Shown here: piece after piece, positions 23,401 to 34,529 of the stretch
How the letters are laid out: each line of letters opens with the position of its first letter
How positions within the stretch are numbered: position 1 is the stretch's first letter
DNA from: Antedon mediterranea
Lineage: Eukaryota; Echinodermata; Crinoidea; Comatulida; Antedonidae
NCBI RefSeq assembly: GCF_964355755.1
Contig: NC_092675.1
Span: forward strand, 7,846,312-7,910,311
DNA: 64,000 bases
Direction of reading: 5' to 3'
Notes under the pieces: model-generated
Databases searched by the model: none
Seen by the model: only the letters and a program-made list of their open reading frames with translations
Told to the model about the DNA's origin: nothing
Program-made: the position numbers and the translations under genes

Positions 23401-26400
23401 GAAAAAAATAACCGATAATTAACTGATAAAAATTAACCGATAAACTGCCTGTGAAAACAGGGTTTAATCGATTCAACTCGAGAAAAATTAACCAATAGTT
23501 ATCTCATTCAAATTATCGGATAAATGGGATAATTTTTAACCCTTTTAACTGATGGACAAAGCATTGTGATTGGGCACCTGGTTGTTTGGTGATTAATGAT
23601 CATGTACACTTTAGTGGTTAAAAAATTAATCGATAATTATATTGTGGCTTCGGAAACTCTCTAAGCATTACCTTGTTCTTCTTCATCTTTTTTCTTTTCC
23701 TCTTTGTCGTCTGTTTTTTGTTTCTTGTTCTTTGAGGCGCCAAATATTCTTTCTTTTGCATGCTATAGAAATATAATAAAACTTTTCAACAACAACAAAA
23801 AATGTGTTCATGATGCCAAACACTATTAAGGGTTTATTTAATCAATTAATGATATGTAATAATGATATCTTATTAGAGAGCCTTTATATTTGGTAAACAG
23901 AGGTGGACATTTTAACATGGGGTACCTAAATATACTGTTGTAATAAATATTCATTCATGTAATTGTATATCTCAAATACAGTTAGTACTTGATGAGTTTA
24001 TCAAGGCTCTTTCTACCAATGATGATATTTTTGGCAAACAGACGTGGACATTTTAACATGGGGTACCTAAATATACTGTTGTAATATATTTTGTACTGTA
24101 TATCTCAAATACAGTGTTATGGTAAAATTCTTTACCATATTGTTTGTTGTCATGACTAAAAATAAAATGTTTTGATTTAATTTACCATAAACATTGTGTT
24201 TGCTGCATCTAAATAAAGCCAACCAGAGTTCTGTCCAAACTTTAGCTCACTTGATCTATAACAAAAATACAGTAACTCCAAACAATTACAGTATTAATAT
24301 TTTCCCAATTGTAGACAATTTACAGATTATAAAAGCATTGTTAAGTTTACAACTATTAGAGTTGTACATGGCACATCACTTGCTTTGTCTCAAAACTACT
24401 CAGACTTGGTATAGTCTATACTACAGATATACCCTTTCACACCAAAACTCCGGAGTGATCTCCGTAGACACCCTGGGGTTTATGACCATTAAAAACTCCG
24501 GAGATACCTCTTTCATACCAACCTAGCAACACCATGGTTTATAAAATAAAATTGTAAATGTCGCCCTATATTTTGTTTGTTTATATAGCGACCATCATTA
24601 GAATAATTAATTAATTAATTTAATAATTATTTTCAAAAGCCTCAGAAGTCATAATGTTTTATTGATACTACTTATTATTTTATAGACCCGCTATATATTT
24701 TGTACAAATAAGTAATTTTAAAATAAAACTAAAGCAATAAGTGATCGTGTGAGGATGACCTGTTGACCTCAAAACTCCTTTTACACCTAAACACCGGTGT
24801 GTCCCCGCAATTCACCCTCCGGAGAACATTCAGCTGTTGAACCCCGCTGTTTTGAACTCCGGAGTTGTTTGATTTTACCTTTCACACCAAAACACCGAGG
24901 CGTCAACTCCGGAGGGTCGCCGGAGTTTTGCTTTTGGTGTGAAATGGTATTAGATAGCAACCCCTTTACACACACAGCAAACAATAATATGGATACAGTT
25001 TTAATATTTCAAATGACAGGATCTAAATTGTTATTGTTACCTGAATGTGTTTAAATAATTATAGAATGTGATGCAATCATACTGAACAAGATACTGTAGA
25101 AGTAGACAAAGAAGCTTTAAATCAGCCACCAACTGCCTTGTTTTACCCGTCTAAAAAATAATAAGGTAAAATTCACTGTATCAATAATAATCTGCTCAAT
25201 TCTTGGATCTTAATCCTGTGGTTGCATTCACTAAAGCTTGGTTCCCACTAGAACGTAACGCAAGGACGTAAACGCAACGCAAGCGTTTTAACCAATGACA
25301 AGCGAAGTTATAGACAGTTAGCAATCACAAGCGAATAAGCCATCGCTTGTGATTGGTCAATTCGCTTGCGTTGCGTTTACGTCCTTGCGTTACCTTCTAG
25401 TGGGAACCAAGCTTTATCAAAATATCTCCCTTCCTGTGGTCGTATTCACCAATCGAAATAATCTCCCTTAAACAGAGATGTTTACTGTAATATCTCTATG
25501 CTTATACACTATTTCAATTAAGTCAATACATATTTAAATAGTTTTTGTAGTTAGTGTATTCTCTACTTACCAGCTGATGCCAAACTGGATCCAGTTGGTG
25601 CTTGATGAGTTTATCAAGGCTTTTTCTACCAATGATATTCTGAACACAAAGGGCATCTGCATCCAGCTAAAAAGTAACAAAGATCCTCCTTAATAACACA
25701 CAATAAGTTCAGAAGAAAGCCATAAATAGTCTTTTAAAATTTCAAAATATACCATAAAAAAAGAACTTTCAAATTGGCCTAACATGACATTTTAAAATTT
25801 GTAATTATTACGGTAATTAGTATATGGACCATCACAATTCCTGTGATGTTTTATACTGTATTGAGATCATTGAGAATGACACAATACAAAAACTTCCACT
25901 GTACAGTGTATGAAATAACATACAAATAATTAATGTTTATGAGTGTAATGGTACAAATATGAGGTGAATGATGAAAGGTTAGATTTCAACGAGGCAAGTT
26001 GAATACGAGTTGATATTTAACCTTTCATCATTCACCAAATGCAATTATTTGTATTATTACATGAATATAATACATTCATTATTTGTTTTATATAACATCT
26101 AAATAGATTCCTCTAATTTGAATCAAATAAAAGTTAGGCCTAGCCAAGGCCTACATTTGATTCACATTGATTAAAACAGTAACATTTGCTTTTTAATAAT
26201 TATATTAAATATTATTATTTATGGATTTTATAAATGCACCTACACTGTAGTGTTAATTACCCATGTCAACAAACGACCAAACAATCCCAGGTCTAGCAAG
26301 GTTAAAAAGCCTAGGCCTAGCCTGATACTAACTAACCATTTATCATTTACCTCATGCCATTACTTGTGCCATTACACACATAAGCATTCATTATTTGTAT

Positions 26401-29400
26401 AATAATTTACCATAGGATTGTATCTTTTAATCTCTTGAAGACAAGCATTAATGATGTCAAGAATTGATGATTGTATGGCTTGCATTCGTGCTGTCATGCT
26501 AAGCTGAAGCTCAACAACATCTGGCTAAAAGCAATAAAAAGAAGAAAGAAATAAGTGGTTATAAGGAATTGTAGCTTGGTGGGTAAATCTTGTCTGACGC
26601 TTGAAACTTTATTTAAAGCTCTGTCTACACTACTGTATCTAACTAGTTCGATAAAAAAAGTGTGATGTGCCCAAATATGGTAGGGATATTCCAAAATATG
26701 GTAGTGATATGACATCATTGTGTTCATATATGGGCATATCACAAGTTTGATAGTGTAGACTTAATATAATAGAGAATCTTGTGTGGCAATCGTCAGTAAT
26801 GTGAATATAAAACTAAAGTGTCTCAATCTTTTGATTAATAACCTTTAACCTCTTACCTGATTTCTTTCTAAAAACGAGTTAACTGAAGCATGAAATCGAG
26901 GCCAGAGATGAAGTTTGCGGACAAACAAGCTTTTCATCACATGATCAATGTTACAGAAGCCAGATGAAAAGGCTTGTGGTTGGTCAGAGAACGCTTTTAT
27001 AAATCCTGTCTTGTTCTTCTCTCGATACAGCCGTAATATGAAGGATTCTTGATGACTGTTGATAATCCTAAAACCAACGTAGCAGTGTGAATAAGTTAAG
27101 CTGTATCAAAACATTGGTTTGTCTAACTTTTTTTTAAAATTTCATATGTATCAAACAGCGAGTAACTTACCAATTACAGGATGGATAAACTATTTTCAGA
27201 ACCTATTGGTATGAGCCCGCACTGGCTAAAACCAGAGGCCCCGGAGCTTACAGGGGCCCCTGAGCAGGTCCCAGAGGAAAAAAACAGGCATTAAAATATG
27301 CCGAAAAGGGCTAAAAACATCAGAGGCATCGAGCGTGGGAGGGCCACTTAGGGTCCTTAAACTAGGGGCCTCAAGCCTCTGTGTTATGCCACTGACAATT
27401 TTATTATTGATTGTGCTTATAAACAAAGTTTAATTTTAGGAAGTGGAGTTGAAAATGTTGTGAGGAACAACTCTGGCACAAGGTCAGGATTGAGCCCTAG
27501 ATGTAGGGATTGGAAGGCAAGCACATCAACCACCAAGCTACAGCTCTACTACATTATGTAGAGTAAGCATAATATTGTTTTCATTTGTAACTTTACTTAT
27601 GTGCTTTTGAGACAAGAATGCCAGATACTAGATGAGCAGGTATACGGTCAGTTAATAAGTCCACAACAAGAATACGTGAAGTGATAAAGAGAACTCCACC
27701 TTCTAAGTAAACAGCTTGTCTGCAAAATAAACATACCACAAATCAAATTTTTTCTTATTTTCAGTAATGCATATGTATGGAATCGAATGCAAACTCTCAC
27801 AAATTACACAAATGTTTCGCTGAAAAGTTAGGAGTCTTCCATCTGTTTTGGCCTCACAATTGATCGAAAAGTGGGTGAATTTCAGAAGAAAAAAAAATAT
27901 CAATCCGCGCGCAATGCATTTTGGGATTTATAGCGGGCCGCTATAATTATTAGAATCAACTTATTTTTCACATTTTTAACCATTTAAAGACAAAAAAAGT
28001 TATCGCAATAGGACCATATAGTATTATTTTTACATTAAATATAGTTTGTGATCTTAAATATTAGATCTAAAAAACGTAGGGAAGGTGTCTTTAAATATTA
28101 GGAAAGTGATTGAAGATATAATAATTTCAATTTTCATTTTTTCAAAACACAGTTGAACTCTTCTGAAAGCAGACTCAAAAACCAAAATATCCCAAATAAG
28201 AATTTTCTCACAATAAAGGAAATTTATGAAATATCCCATAATACCTTTGTTTCACACTGTACTCATTGTTGATAACCTTTGGTAAAGACTTTACCTCTTT
28301 GCTTATTAATTCTTCAATTAGGTAATTCTGTGAATGAAAAAGAAATCAAAATGGTCAGTCACACATTCAAATGGCACTGTAATTTGCTTGTAAAGCTCTG
28401 TCTACACTATCAAACTTCATGTGAAAAAAAAGTGTTATGTGCCTAAATATGGTAGTGATATAGCATCATCATGTCAATACAGTATATGGGCACATCACAT
28501 TATTTTGTCACATAAAGCTTGATAGTGATAGACAGGGCTTTTATTTATAATTAGGACTACAAACCCAACAAATAATTCAATATGTTTGATGATAATTTTA
28601 ATCGTACAAACATTCAGAATTATTGAAGAACTTATTAATTGATCATGTCAGTATCTGCCCTAACTGCTTTCTTGGGCTTGAGCCTAACCCTAGCCTCTAT
28701 AGTGAAATATCAGTAGTCTAGAAGTAGTGACATCAGGCTAGTTTTCTGGAGGTTGTAGGTTTGATTCCCACCCAAGAATTACTAGTATGGTACTCGCAAA
28801 TTTGTTTAATTAATTACGTCTGAGAAAGGCAAATCTTCTGATTCGGTGGTTTATATAATTAAACTACACAACCCTGAGTTCTGAATAAATAGATAAATAA
28901 GGCAGGCTATTATTTCAAAGTTCAAAACAAAGGGAGATGGCAATTTGATAAAGTGTAGGGTTGAAAGGTTAACCTCTTCATGACTGCTTGTGTTGAGAAC
29001 AAGAACAAGATTTCCAGGGTCACTGTACAATTCTATGAAATGCAGTAACAATCTTTCTATTCCAAGACCCCTAAATGAAAAAAAAAACAGCACTGTAATT
29101 TATTAACAAATAAATACACATCTAATCCATCTAAGGTATTAAATTCATATTTTTTTCTGACCAAAACCTTGTTATGTTTGCAATTAAATTTGGGTTTGAA
29201 AAGAAAACCACACTAAAATAGTTCTGTTGACATTTGCATTGTCAGGAGAACAGGAGTTAGGAGAACAGGAGTTGGGAGAACATGAGAGGATTTGGAGTGC
29301 ACTTCCCATACTGTTGTGGGAATTTTGAATACAGATCACTCCGGCCGCGCTTCACTCCGGCCGCGCTTCAATCCGGCCGCGGTTCATTCCGGCCGCAGCT

Positions 29401-30424
29401 ATGGAGCGCCCAATGAGTCTTTTACAACCGAGACACGTTTTTTTGTAGAGAATCAAAATAAACATTTGTAATCATACAGTATATTTTTTCTCTTTCAGGA
29501 TCACAACAACATCGCAAGTGTTTTAAATTAGGTCTAATGCTAAAACAAAATAATTTATGTGTTGTATCCAATTAAATGTAATAGGCTAGTATATTAATTG
29601 TAATGTGATTAATTAATGTAATTTATTGCAATGTACCCTATATGTCATATTATGTTTATCATATATAAATTAAAATATAAAATCATTGTAAATTGGACTG
29701 TACAAAAATAATATATTAATTCTTGATACAATTCCAGGTAACATTAATTACACGGATATTTGATTATTTGAAATAAATTAATATTGTAAATATTGTTATT
29801 ATTAACTATAACAAACATCAATAATAATTGATCATTTGAAATAAATTATTAACTACAATTAGTAAGTATGGGTACTGGCAAGATAAAGTGTTATAAAAAT
29901 AAGGGTTTTAACAAATTTTTAATGTTAATAAATGTAAAGCTATAAAAATAAATGTACATTAAATAGAAATTAAATAGTGTTATTCAAGCGGGTATTTGAT
30001 TATTATTTTATTATTGAATTTAATTAAGTTAAGTTTAGTTTGAAAGAAAAAGCAGTTCCAACTTCTTTGAATGTTATTGTTAATGAAAAAAGTAAAATTG
30101 TTGCTAATAAATATTCAACTAGTTCCATTTAAATTCACCAAGAATTTGTTATAATACTGAACAGTATAGAAAACGTACAGGAAGTCAAATTGAATAGCGG
30201 CCGGAGTGCATACCATCGCGCTAAACTGATACGGCAGCCGGAGTGAAGCGCGGCCGGAGTGATCGGCTACCGGAATGAATTTTTAATGTGTAGTTCTGAT
30301 GTATCCCTCCACTAAAAAAAAAAACCTGTTTGCATTTACCGTGCTGAAACAATAAGTCCATCCTCATGGAACAGATCTAAAAACATCTGCTTTTCATATT
30401 CCAGCAGCATTTTATGTCTTGATT
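17485..30424 (-). CDS. ERCC4: DNA repair endonuclease XPF (ERCC4), N-terminal exon not found
   Basis: Twenty exons from the 5' end: 30340-30424, 28974-29070, 28245-28327, 27597-27719, 26857-27067, 26411-26524, 25571-25666, 25041-25150, 24186-24255, 23672-23762, 23148-23228, 22722-22876, 21862-22070, 21371-21464, 20732-20869, 20010-20132, 19248-19508, 18587-18727, 18048-18184, 17485-17689. All phases agree and give 873 residues plus a missing start; human XPF has 916. The order is: inactive SF2-helicase-like region ([40 protein letters not shown]), linker with [13 protein letters not shown] and LTQMVG, then the ERCC4 nuclease (about 627-713) with [13 protein letters not shown] and [18 protein letters not shown]. 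The GDx(n)ERKx3D metal site is intact, so the enzyme should be active. A helix-hairpin-helix pair follows ([12 protein letters not shown]). XPF with ERCC1 cuts 5' of lesions in nucleotide-excision and crosslink repair. The first recognised exon starts with two bases of a split codon, so an upstream exon is needed. Confidence 0.95.
17817..17980. mobile_element. MITE family C, copy 2
   Basis: Inverted ends AAGCTCTGTCTACACTATTA / TTGATAGTGTAGACAGAGCTT, flanked on the left by TA. It lies in the ERCC4 intron between the last two coding exons. Confidence 0.85.
20326..20516 (+). repeat. 5S-rRNA-derived SINE (SINE3-like)
   Basis: The segment GGATGGGAGACCATCTGGGA followed by ATATCAGGTGTTGTA (about 20357-20393) closely matches the 3' half of eukaryotic 5S rRNA, including its box C region. 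It continues into a non-5S body (GGGGCTGGGGCCCTGCATC ... GGTTAAGGTGGGCACTGG). The 5' half of 5S is degraded or missing, so this is a retrotransposed element rather than a working 5S gene. It lies in an ERCC4 intron, antisense to the gene. Confidence 0.75.
20925..20970 (+). repeat. G-run and polypurine tract
   Basis: About twelve G in a row, then A/G-only sequence (GGGGAAGGAGAGAAGGAGAG). It lies about 55 bp upstream (in gene orientation) of the ERCC4 exon at 20732-20869. Such tracts can form triplex or quadruplex structures in vitro. Confidence 0.7.
21642..21791. mobile_element. MITE family C, copy 3 (right end missing)
   Basis: Starts AAGCTCTGTCTACACTATCAA; the interior matches the family, but after TTTGTCAAACTAGTTT the expected ATAGTGTAGACAGAGCTT end is absent. 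ERCC4 intron. Confidence 0.75.
22448..22506. repeat. tandem duplication of about 32 bp
   Basis: TTATATTGCCCTATTGGGAA with ATGAAAAA is repeated twice head to tail, and TTATATTG begins a third time. It lies in an ERCC4 intron. Confidence 0.75.
23890..24115. repeat. local intronic duplication containing a fossil ERCC4 exon fragment
   Basis: A segment with GGACATTTTAACATGGGGTA and CTAAATATACTGTTGTAATA occurs at 23890-23945 and again at 24031-24086, each followed by TGTATATCTCAAATACAGT. Between them, 23986-24023 (CTTGATGAGTTTATCAAGGC then TCTTTCTACCAATGATGAT) nearly matches 25600-25637, inside the coding exon at 25571-25666. The fragment lacks splice sites and is in the same orientation as the gene. 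Confidence 0.8.
24429..24951. mobile_element. MITE with CACACCAAAACTCCGG inverted ends
   Basis: The left end reads ATACCCTTTCACACCAAAAC then TCCGGAG; the right end reads CTCCGGAGGGTCGCCGGAG, then TTTTGCTTTTGGTGTGAAAT. CTCCGGAGT words recur inside. About 520 bp in an ERCC4 intron, near the exon at 24186-24255. The short open frames within it on both strands are by-products of the palindromes. Confidence 0.75.
25233..25415. mobile_element. MITE family D (AAGCTTGGTTCCCACTAG ends), copy 1
   Basis: Nearly palindromic: AAAGCTTGGTTCCCACTAG...CTAGTGGGAACCAAGCTTT, with inward ACGCAAGGACGTAAACGCAA and its complement. The flanks CTA/TATC fit a TA target. ERCC4 intron. Confidence 0.85.
25922..26105. mobile_element. 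palindromic element, family G, copy 1
   Basis: Inverted halves around GGTGAATGATGAAAGGTTAG and TAACCTTTCATCATTCACC, with AATAATTAATGTTTATGAGT and ACATTCATTATTTGTTTTA outward. A second, better-preserved copy is at 38545-38735. ERCC4 intron. Confidence 0.7.
26616..26760. mobile_element. MITE family C, copy 4 (right end shortened)
   Basis: Starts AAGCTCTGTCTACACTACTG and ends at TTTGATAGTGTAGAC, lacking the last AGAGCTT. ERCC4 intron. Confidence 0.8.
27110..27550 (-). repeat. tRNA-derived SINE-like element with nested insertion
   Basis: On the minus strand, a head GTAGCTTGGTGGTTGATGTG...CTTCCAATCCC...GCTCAATCCTGACC resembles tRNA box A and box B. It is followed by a body with CTTATAAGC- and CAGTTTATCCATCCTGTAAT-type words. 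The same body occurs on the plus strand at 36010-36290 and in part inside the Helitron-like copies near 10402-10470 and 48667-48735. About 27210-27402 (GGCCCCGGAGCTTACAGGGG...) has no counterpart in the other copies and looks like a later insertion. ERCC4 intron. Confidence 0.6.
27815..28094. mobile_element. TTAA MITE family A, 5'-truncated copy 3
   Basis: Matches the right half of 13868-14482 (CGCTGAAAAGTTAGGAGTCT, TAGCGGGCCGCTATAA, AGGACCATATAGTATTATTT) and ends AGGGAAGGTGTCT-TTAA at 28091-28094. The left half is missing. ERCC4 intron. Confidence 0.8.
28393..28540. mobile_element. MITE family C, copy 5
   Basis: TA followed by AAGCTCTGTCTACACTATC; right end CTTGATAGTGATAGACAGGGCTT, with two differences from the consensus. 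ERCC4 intron. Confidence 0.8.
29334..30264. mobile_element. 931-bp element with GC-rich inverted ends and AT-rich core
   Basis: The left end GATCACTCCGGCCGCGCTTC...ACTCCGGC is repeated exactly, inverted, at the right end (GCCGGAGTGAAGCGCGGCCGGAGTGATC, ending 30264). The left side adds further copies of the CCGGCCGCGCTTC word. The 800-bp core is AT-rich and non-coding. It lies in the ERCC4 intron between the exons at 28974-29070 and 30340-30424. Class unknown. Confidence 0.8.
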
Positions 30425-31664
30425 CTGTATAAAAAATTGTATTTATTATCTTATCAACCCATCATAAAAGCAATCCTTTATAGTTAGCAATTTTAATTTT
30501 TGCAAAAATAAATCAAGTACTTCACATTTTTAAATTGATTTAAATATTACACTGCACTTTGCAGAAAGTAGAGCTGTTGCATCAAATACTACTACTACTA
30601 GGTCTAGGCCATGTCAGCATGTTCCCTCACATGCGAAGATATGCAATTTGGTTGCTTTTTATAGATTTGTGAAGTCAGGCCTAGGCCTAAGGGCTAGGCC
30701 TAGTAGTATATCTGTGACACACAGTCTGTGTTACCTACTCTAGCTAGTACAGTACTACCAACCTGGCTTTATGAGGCATTATGATCAATAATTCTTTACC
30801 TTGTTTTACTTAATTGATTTTCATATACAGTATACTTGAAGTATCGACTGGTCTTATTGCTATTAAGTACTTCATAAAAAGATATTTTATTACATGAAAA
30901 ATGTTGTACAGTATTTTTGTTTTCTCACATGTTGGTCAACATGCTCGAATAGGTTTCAAACATTTTATGCTTGATTAGTTTGTCACGCTTGGTTGACTTC
31001 CTGTTCTGGCACACGGCGGCATGTTTTTGTTTTTTGTTTGTCTCGGAACAGATTTTGTATTTAAAAGGTGGCAAAAATAAGTATTATGTGCATATAAATG
31101 TAGTAATAGGGTCTAGGATAGTAATTCAATAGAGTTATATTATTAAAAATCGATAAAAACAAATTGTTATTCCACTGACACAACATAGCCTGCCCTAGCT
31201 AGGTAGACTAGCCTAGCCTAGGCTAGGGCTAGCCTAGGCTCCTAGGCCTAGGCCTACTACTACTTTAGTAGTAGTAGGCCCCAGTCTTGACGAATCCTTC
31301 CTATTTACACCATGCATGGATGGACACCCCACTGATGACTTTTCATGTAATTTCGGTCGCACTTCATATCATTGGTCGCAGTATATGAAATGTGCTAAAA
31401 ATAGAATAGACCCTAATAATCCTACTTCTTCGCAAACTTTATATCAACAAATCCTACTTCTTCTACTCCCTACATATAAAGTACCAGTAATTAAAATTGT
31501 ACTCCCTGGCGACTATTATAATGACCTAAAGTCTAGGTAGGCCTACTACTCTGTAAAAAAAAAATTGTGATAAACAGTGATTACAGTTTTATTGGTACGT
31601 AAATATTGATTGATGAGAATGAGATGACATGTTATTTAATAATACAGGTATATAATGTAAAAAA
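30425..31664. promoter_or_regulatory. divergent 5' region shared by ERCC4 and the kelch gene
   Basis: ERCC4 runs left from here and the kelch gene runs right, so both promoters should lie in this 1.2 kb. The missing first ERCC4 exon must also be here or beyond. I see AGGCCTAG-rich patches (30600-30710, 31190-31280) but no TATA box or CpG island clear enough to call. Confidence 0.5.
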
Positions 31665-34498
31665 ATGAGTTCAGCAGTTGCAAGCATTGAATGGCTGGAT
31701 CGATGTCCAATTGGAAACAAGCCTAGTCCAAGGTAAATTCATATGCTGACCATATTGTGCATGTTTCAATAATAACTTGTCATTCATAAACTTTGTCTCA
31801 TAATTGGCTTTGAATTTACATGCATGAGTGCATACATTTAAAAATAAAATGTCTATACATTTTCATAGTGGTAAATTTGTTCAAGAAAACATATTTTGAA
31901 ACCAAGATATTACCTTGAGTAGAGCTTAAACATGAATTAACTGTTAATATTGAAAGAGAAAGACAAAAAACAGTAATAACTAAAAACTAGTAAAACATCT
32001 AAAATGATGTAAAATATGGTAAAACTACTTGGTTTTGATGAATTATTATATCATATTTATCAGTGAATCATTTACACATTTCATATTTTTTATTTATGTA
32101 TTGCAGTGGATTGAGATTTATTCAGCTTTTAATTATAAAATATAAAATTGAAAGAAGAGTTAATTAAGTTAACTTTAATTTTTGTTTAAGTTGTTAAGCA
32201 GCTAGAGTGGATTGAAGTAAAGCAGTGTGGTAGCATCCCAGATTCAAGAGATGGCCATTCTCTAAGGTAACTTAAGAAATAAATTTAAATAAAAAATGAT
32301 AAAGAATAAATAATATAAAGCTTGGTCTACACTATAAAACTAGTTTTACAAAAAAAGTGTGATGTGCCCAAATATGGTGGTGATATTGGAAAAGCAGCAA
32401 CCACTTTTGGAAGATTTCGTGCTTGTGTATGGAACAACCACCATAACCTTACCATCAAATTGATGATACATTGCATTTGTCCTGTTATATTGCTCGGAGT
32501 CCTGGACATGCACCACGTATCGTCATCAGGAGAAAAGACTAAACTATTTTCACTTTCGCTGTCTGCGCTCTATCTTACTGTAGGTGTGCTTGTGTACCAA
32601 TAGTGTTGTGTTGTCAATTATTAAAATAATTTTCTATGGTGAACTGACTCGACCACGTGGACGGATGATCTTTTTTTTTTAATATTCCCACTGGTTCTTC
32701 TACCAGCAGAGTAGTTTATAAATCTAATAATTGCTGATGTTTTTTACTTTTTACTGTATAAAAATAATTTAACAAATCAATGAACCCAACTCATCCGTAG
32801 AAGAGAAGTACTTAGCTTAGTTAAATAATATTTTGGGCCTGAGGTTATCATCTGTCATGACTGGATTGGGACATATATATGCCCAAATATGGTAGTGATA
32901 TGACATCATCATGTCCATATATGGGCACATCACATTTTTTTTTGTCACATAACTTTTTTGATAGTGTTGACAGAGCTTAACAAATAATAAAGAATATTGA
33001 TAATATAATAAAGAATATTAAAAAAGAAAAGAAGAAATGATAGATCTGTATAAGACATAAATCATTTATTTTACATAACTTTAGTATACTTATCGCATAA
33101 AGTGTAATCTAAATATGAATTCATTCATGCACTTACTTTTGCAGTTCTATCGGCAGTGACTTGTACTTGCATGGTGGGAAAAACCACCCAGATGCGAAAA
33201 AATGTCTACCAGGAACCTTTAAATTTGACACAGGTATTGAAAAAAAAGATTTTCTATTCAAGAATTTTCTTGGTTAAATTGTAATGCTAATAAAATGATG
33301 ATATTATTACATAAATCCCCTAGTCTATACACCCAACATAAGCACCCAACACAACCATGATCCTGTCCAATCATAGTTGAAAATATATTATTGGGAAAAC
33401 TTTTATGGAAGACCAGATTTTCAAGTCAGTGGAGAATTACATGTACAGTACTTTCACTATTACTTTCTCTATAGTTTTACTGACCCCCTTTTTTTTTTTT
33501 TTTTCATTTATTTCGTCTCACTTATAACAAAAAAAACAAACAATAGAGAGAGACAGGATTCCCAAAAGCGAACTAAATCAAACCATCAAGTTTTGATTGT
33601 ACCTATTAACAATAAAATATCAATTTTGTCTCGATTTTCTTACTATAGTCAACCAGCACTGGGTCAAATGCGAAAGAAATGGACCTGAACCAATGACCTT
33701 GTGTCATGACACAGCAGTCGCTCGTGGCAACCTGTATGTTATTGGTGGAATAATACACGGTAAAGCTAGTAACAACATTTATCTGTTTCAGCCTTCGTCT
33801 TCAACTTGGACATTGTTGCATACGCATGGTGAAATTCCAACTCCGAGGTATTTCAAAATGTAGTAAATTCATTTAATTTTTTTATTTTCCACACATTGTA
33901 CAAATTAGAACAGATATTTATACTTTAGAAAAGAAAAAAAATACAAAGAGGACAATGTGTGAAAGGAGATAAAAATATGTAATAACTAGAGGGTACTCCG
34001 AGAGTACAAACCTCCGCCTACTGTAAAATTCCCCTACATAAAATGCCCCTGAATATTTTTTTTTTACATTTTTTTTATTAGTTCTAAGTGTAAATATGTT
34101 AACTGCACACTACAAAGTTGTGGATGACAGTGTGGTGTAATGGTTATGTATCCAGCCTCTCACAGTTGAGATCGCTGGTTCAAGTCCCACTGAGGTTTTT
34201 TTTTATTATTTTTTTATTTCTTTTTTTTTAGCTTTTTGTTGACCTTGATCTTTGACCCTGACCCTTCAAAATTTAACCACAATTATATGATGTGTCATTG
34301 ATCATTGTGACTAAGTTTTGTGAGAATCGGATAAAAACTGTGGTCTCTAGGCAGTAAAATAGTTTTTTGTTAGTTGTGACCTTGACCTATGACCTTTTCC
34401 CCTCAAATTCGAACTCGTCCAAGCTTTTGGGGCATAGATCATTGTTGCCAAATTTGGTGAGAATCGGATAAAAACTGTGGCCTCCAGGCTGTTCACAG

Positions 34499-34529
<31 letters not shown>

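Noticed and set aside
24787-25054. Overlapping frames of 65 and 85 codons on opposite strands
   Set aside because: Both lie in the palindrome-rich end of the MITE at 24429-24951 and mirror each other.
31303-31330. Possible missing first exon of ERCC4 on the minus strand (ATGCATG followed by GTGTAAAT)
   Set aside because: The donor fits the needed phase, but it would encode only two residues, and nothing independent supports it.
34125-34197. Possible functional tRNA gene
   Set aside because: Box A and box B are present, but the acceptor stem does not pair well and the sequence is embedded in a repeat; treated as a SINE head.
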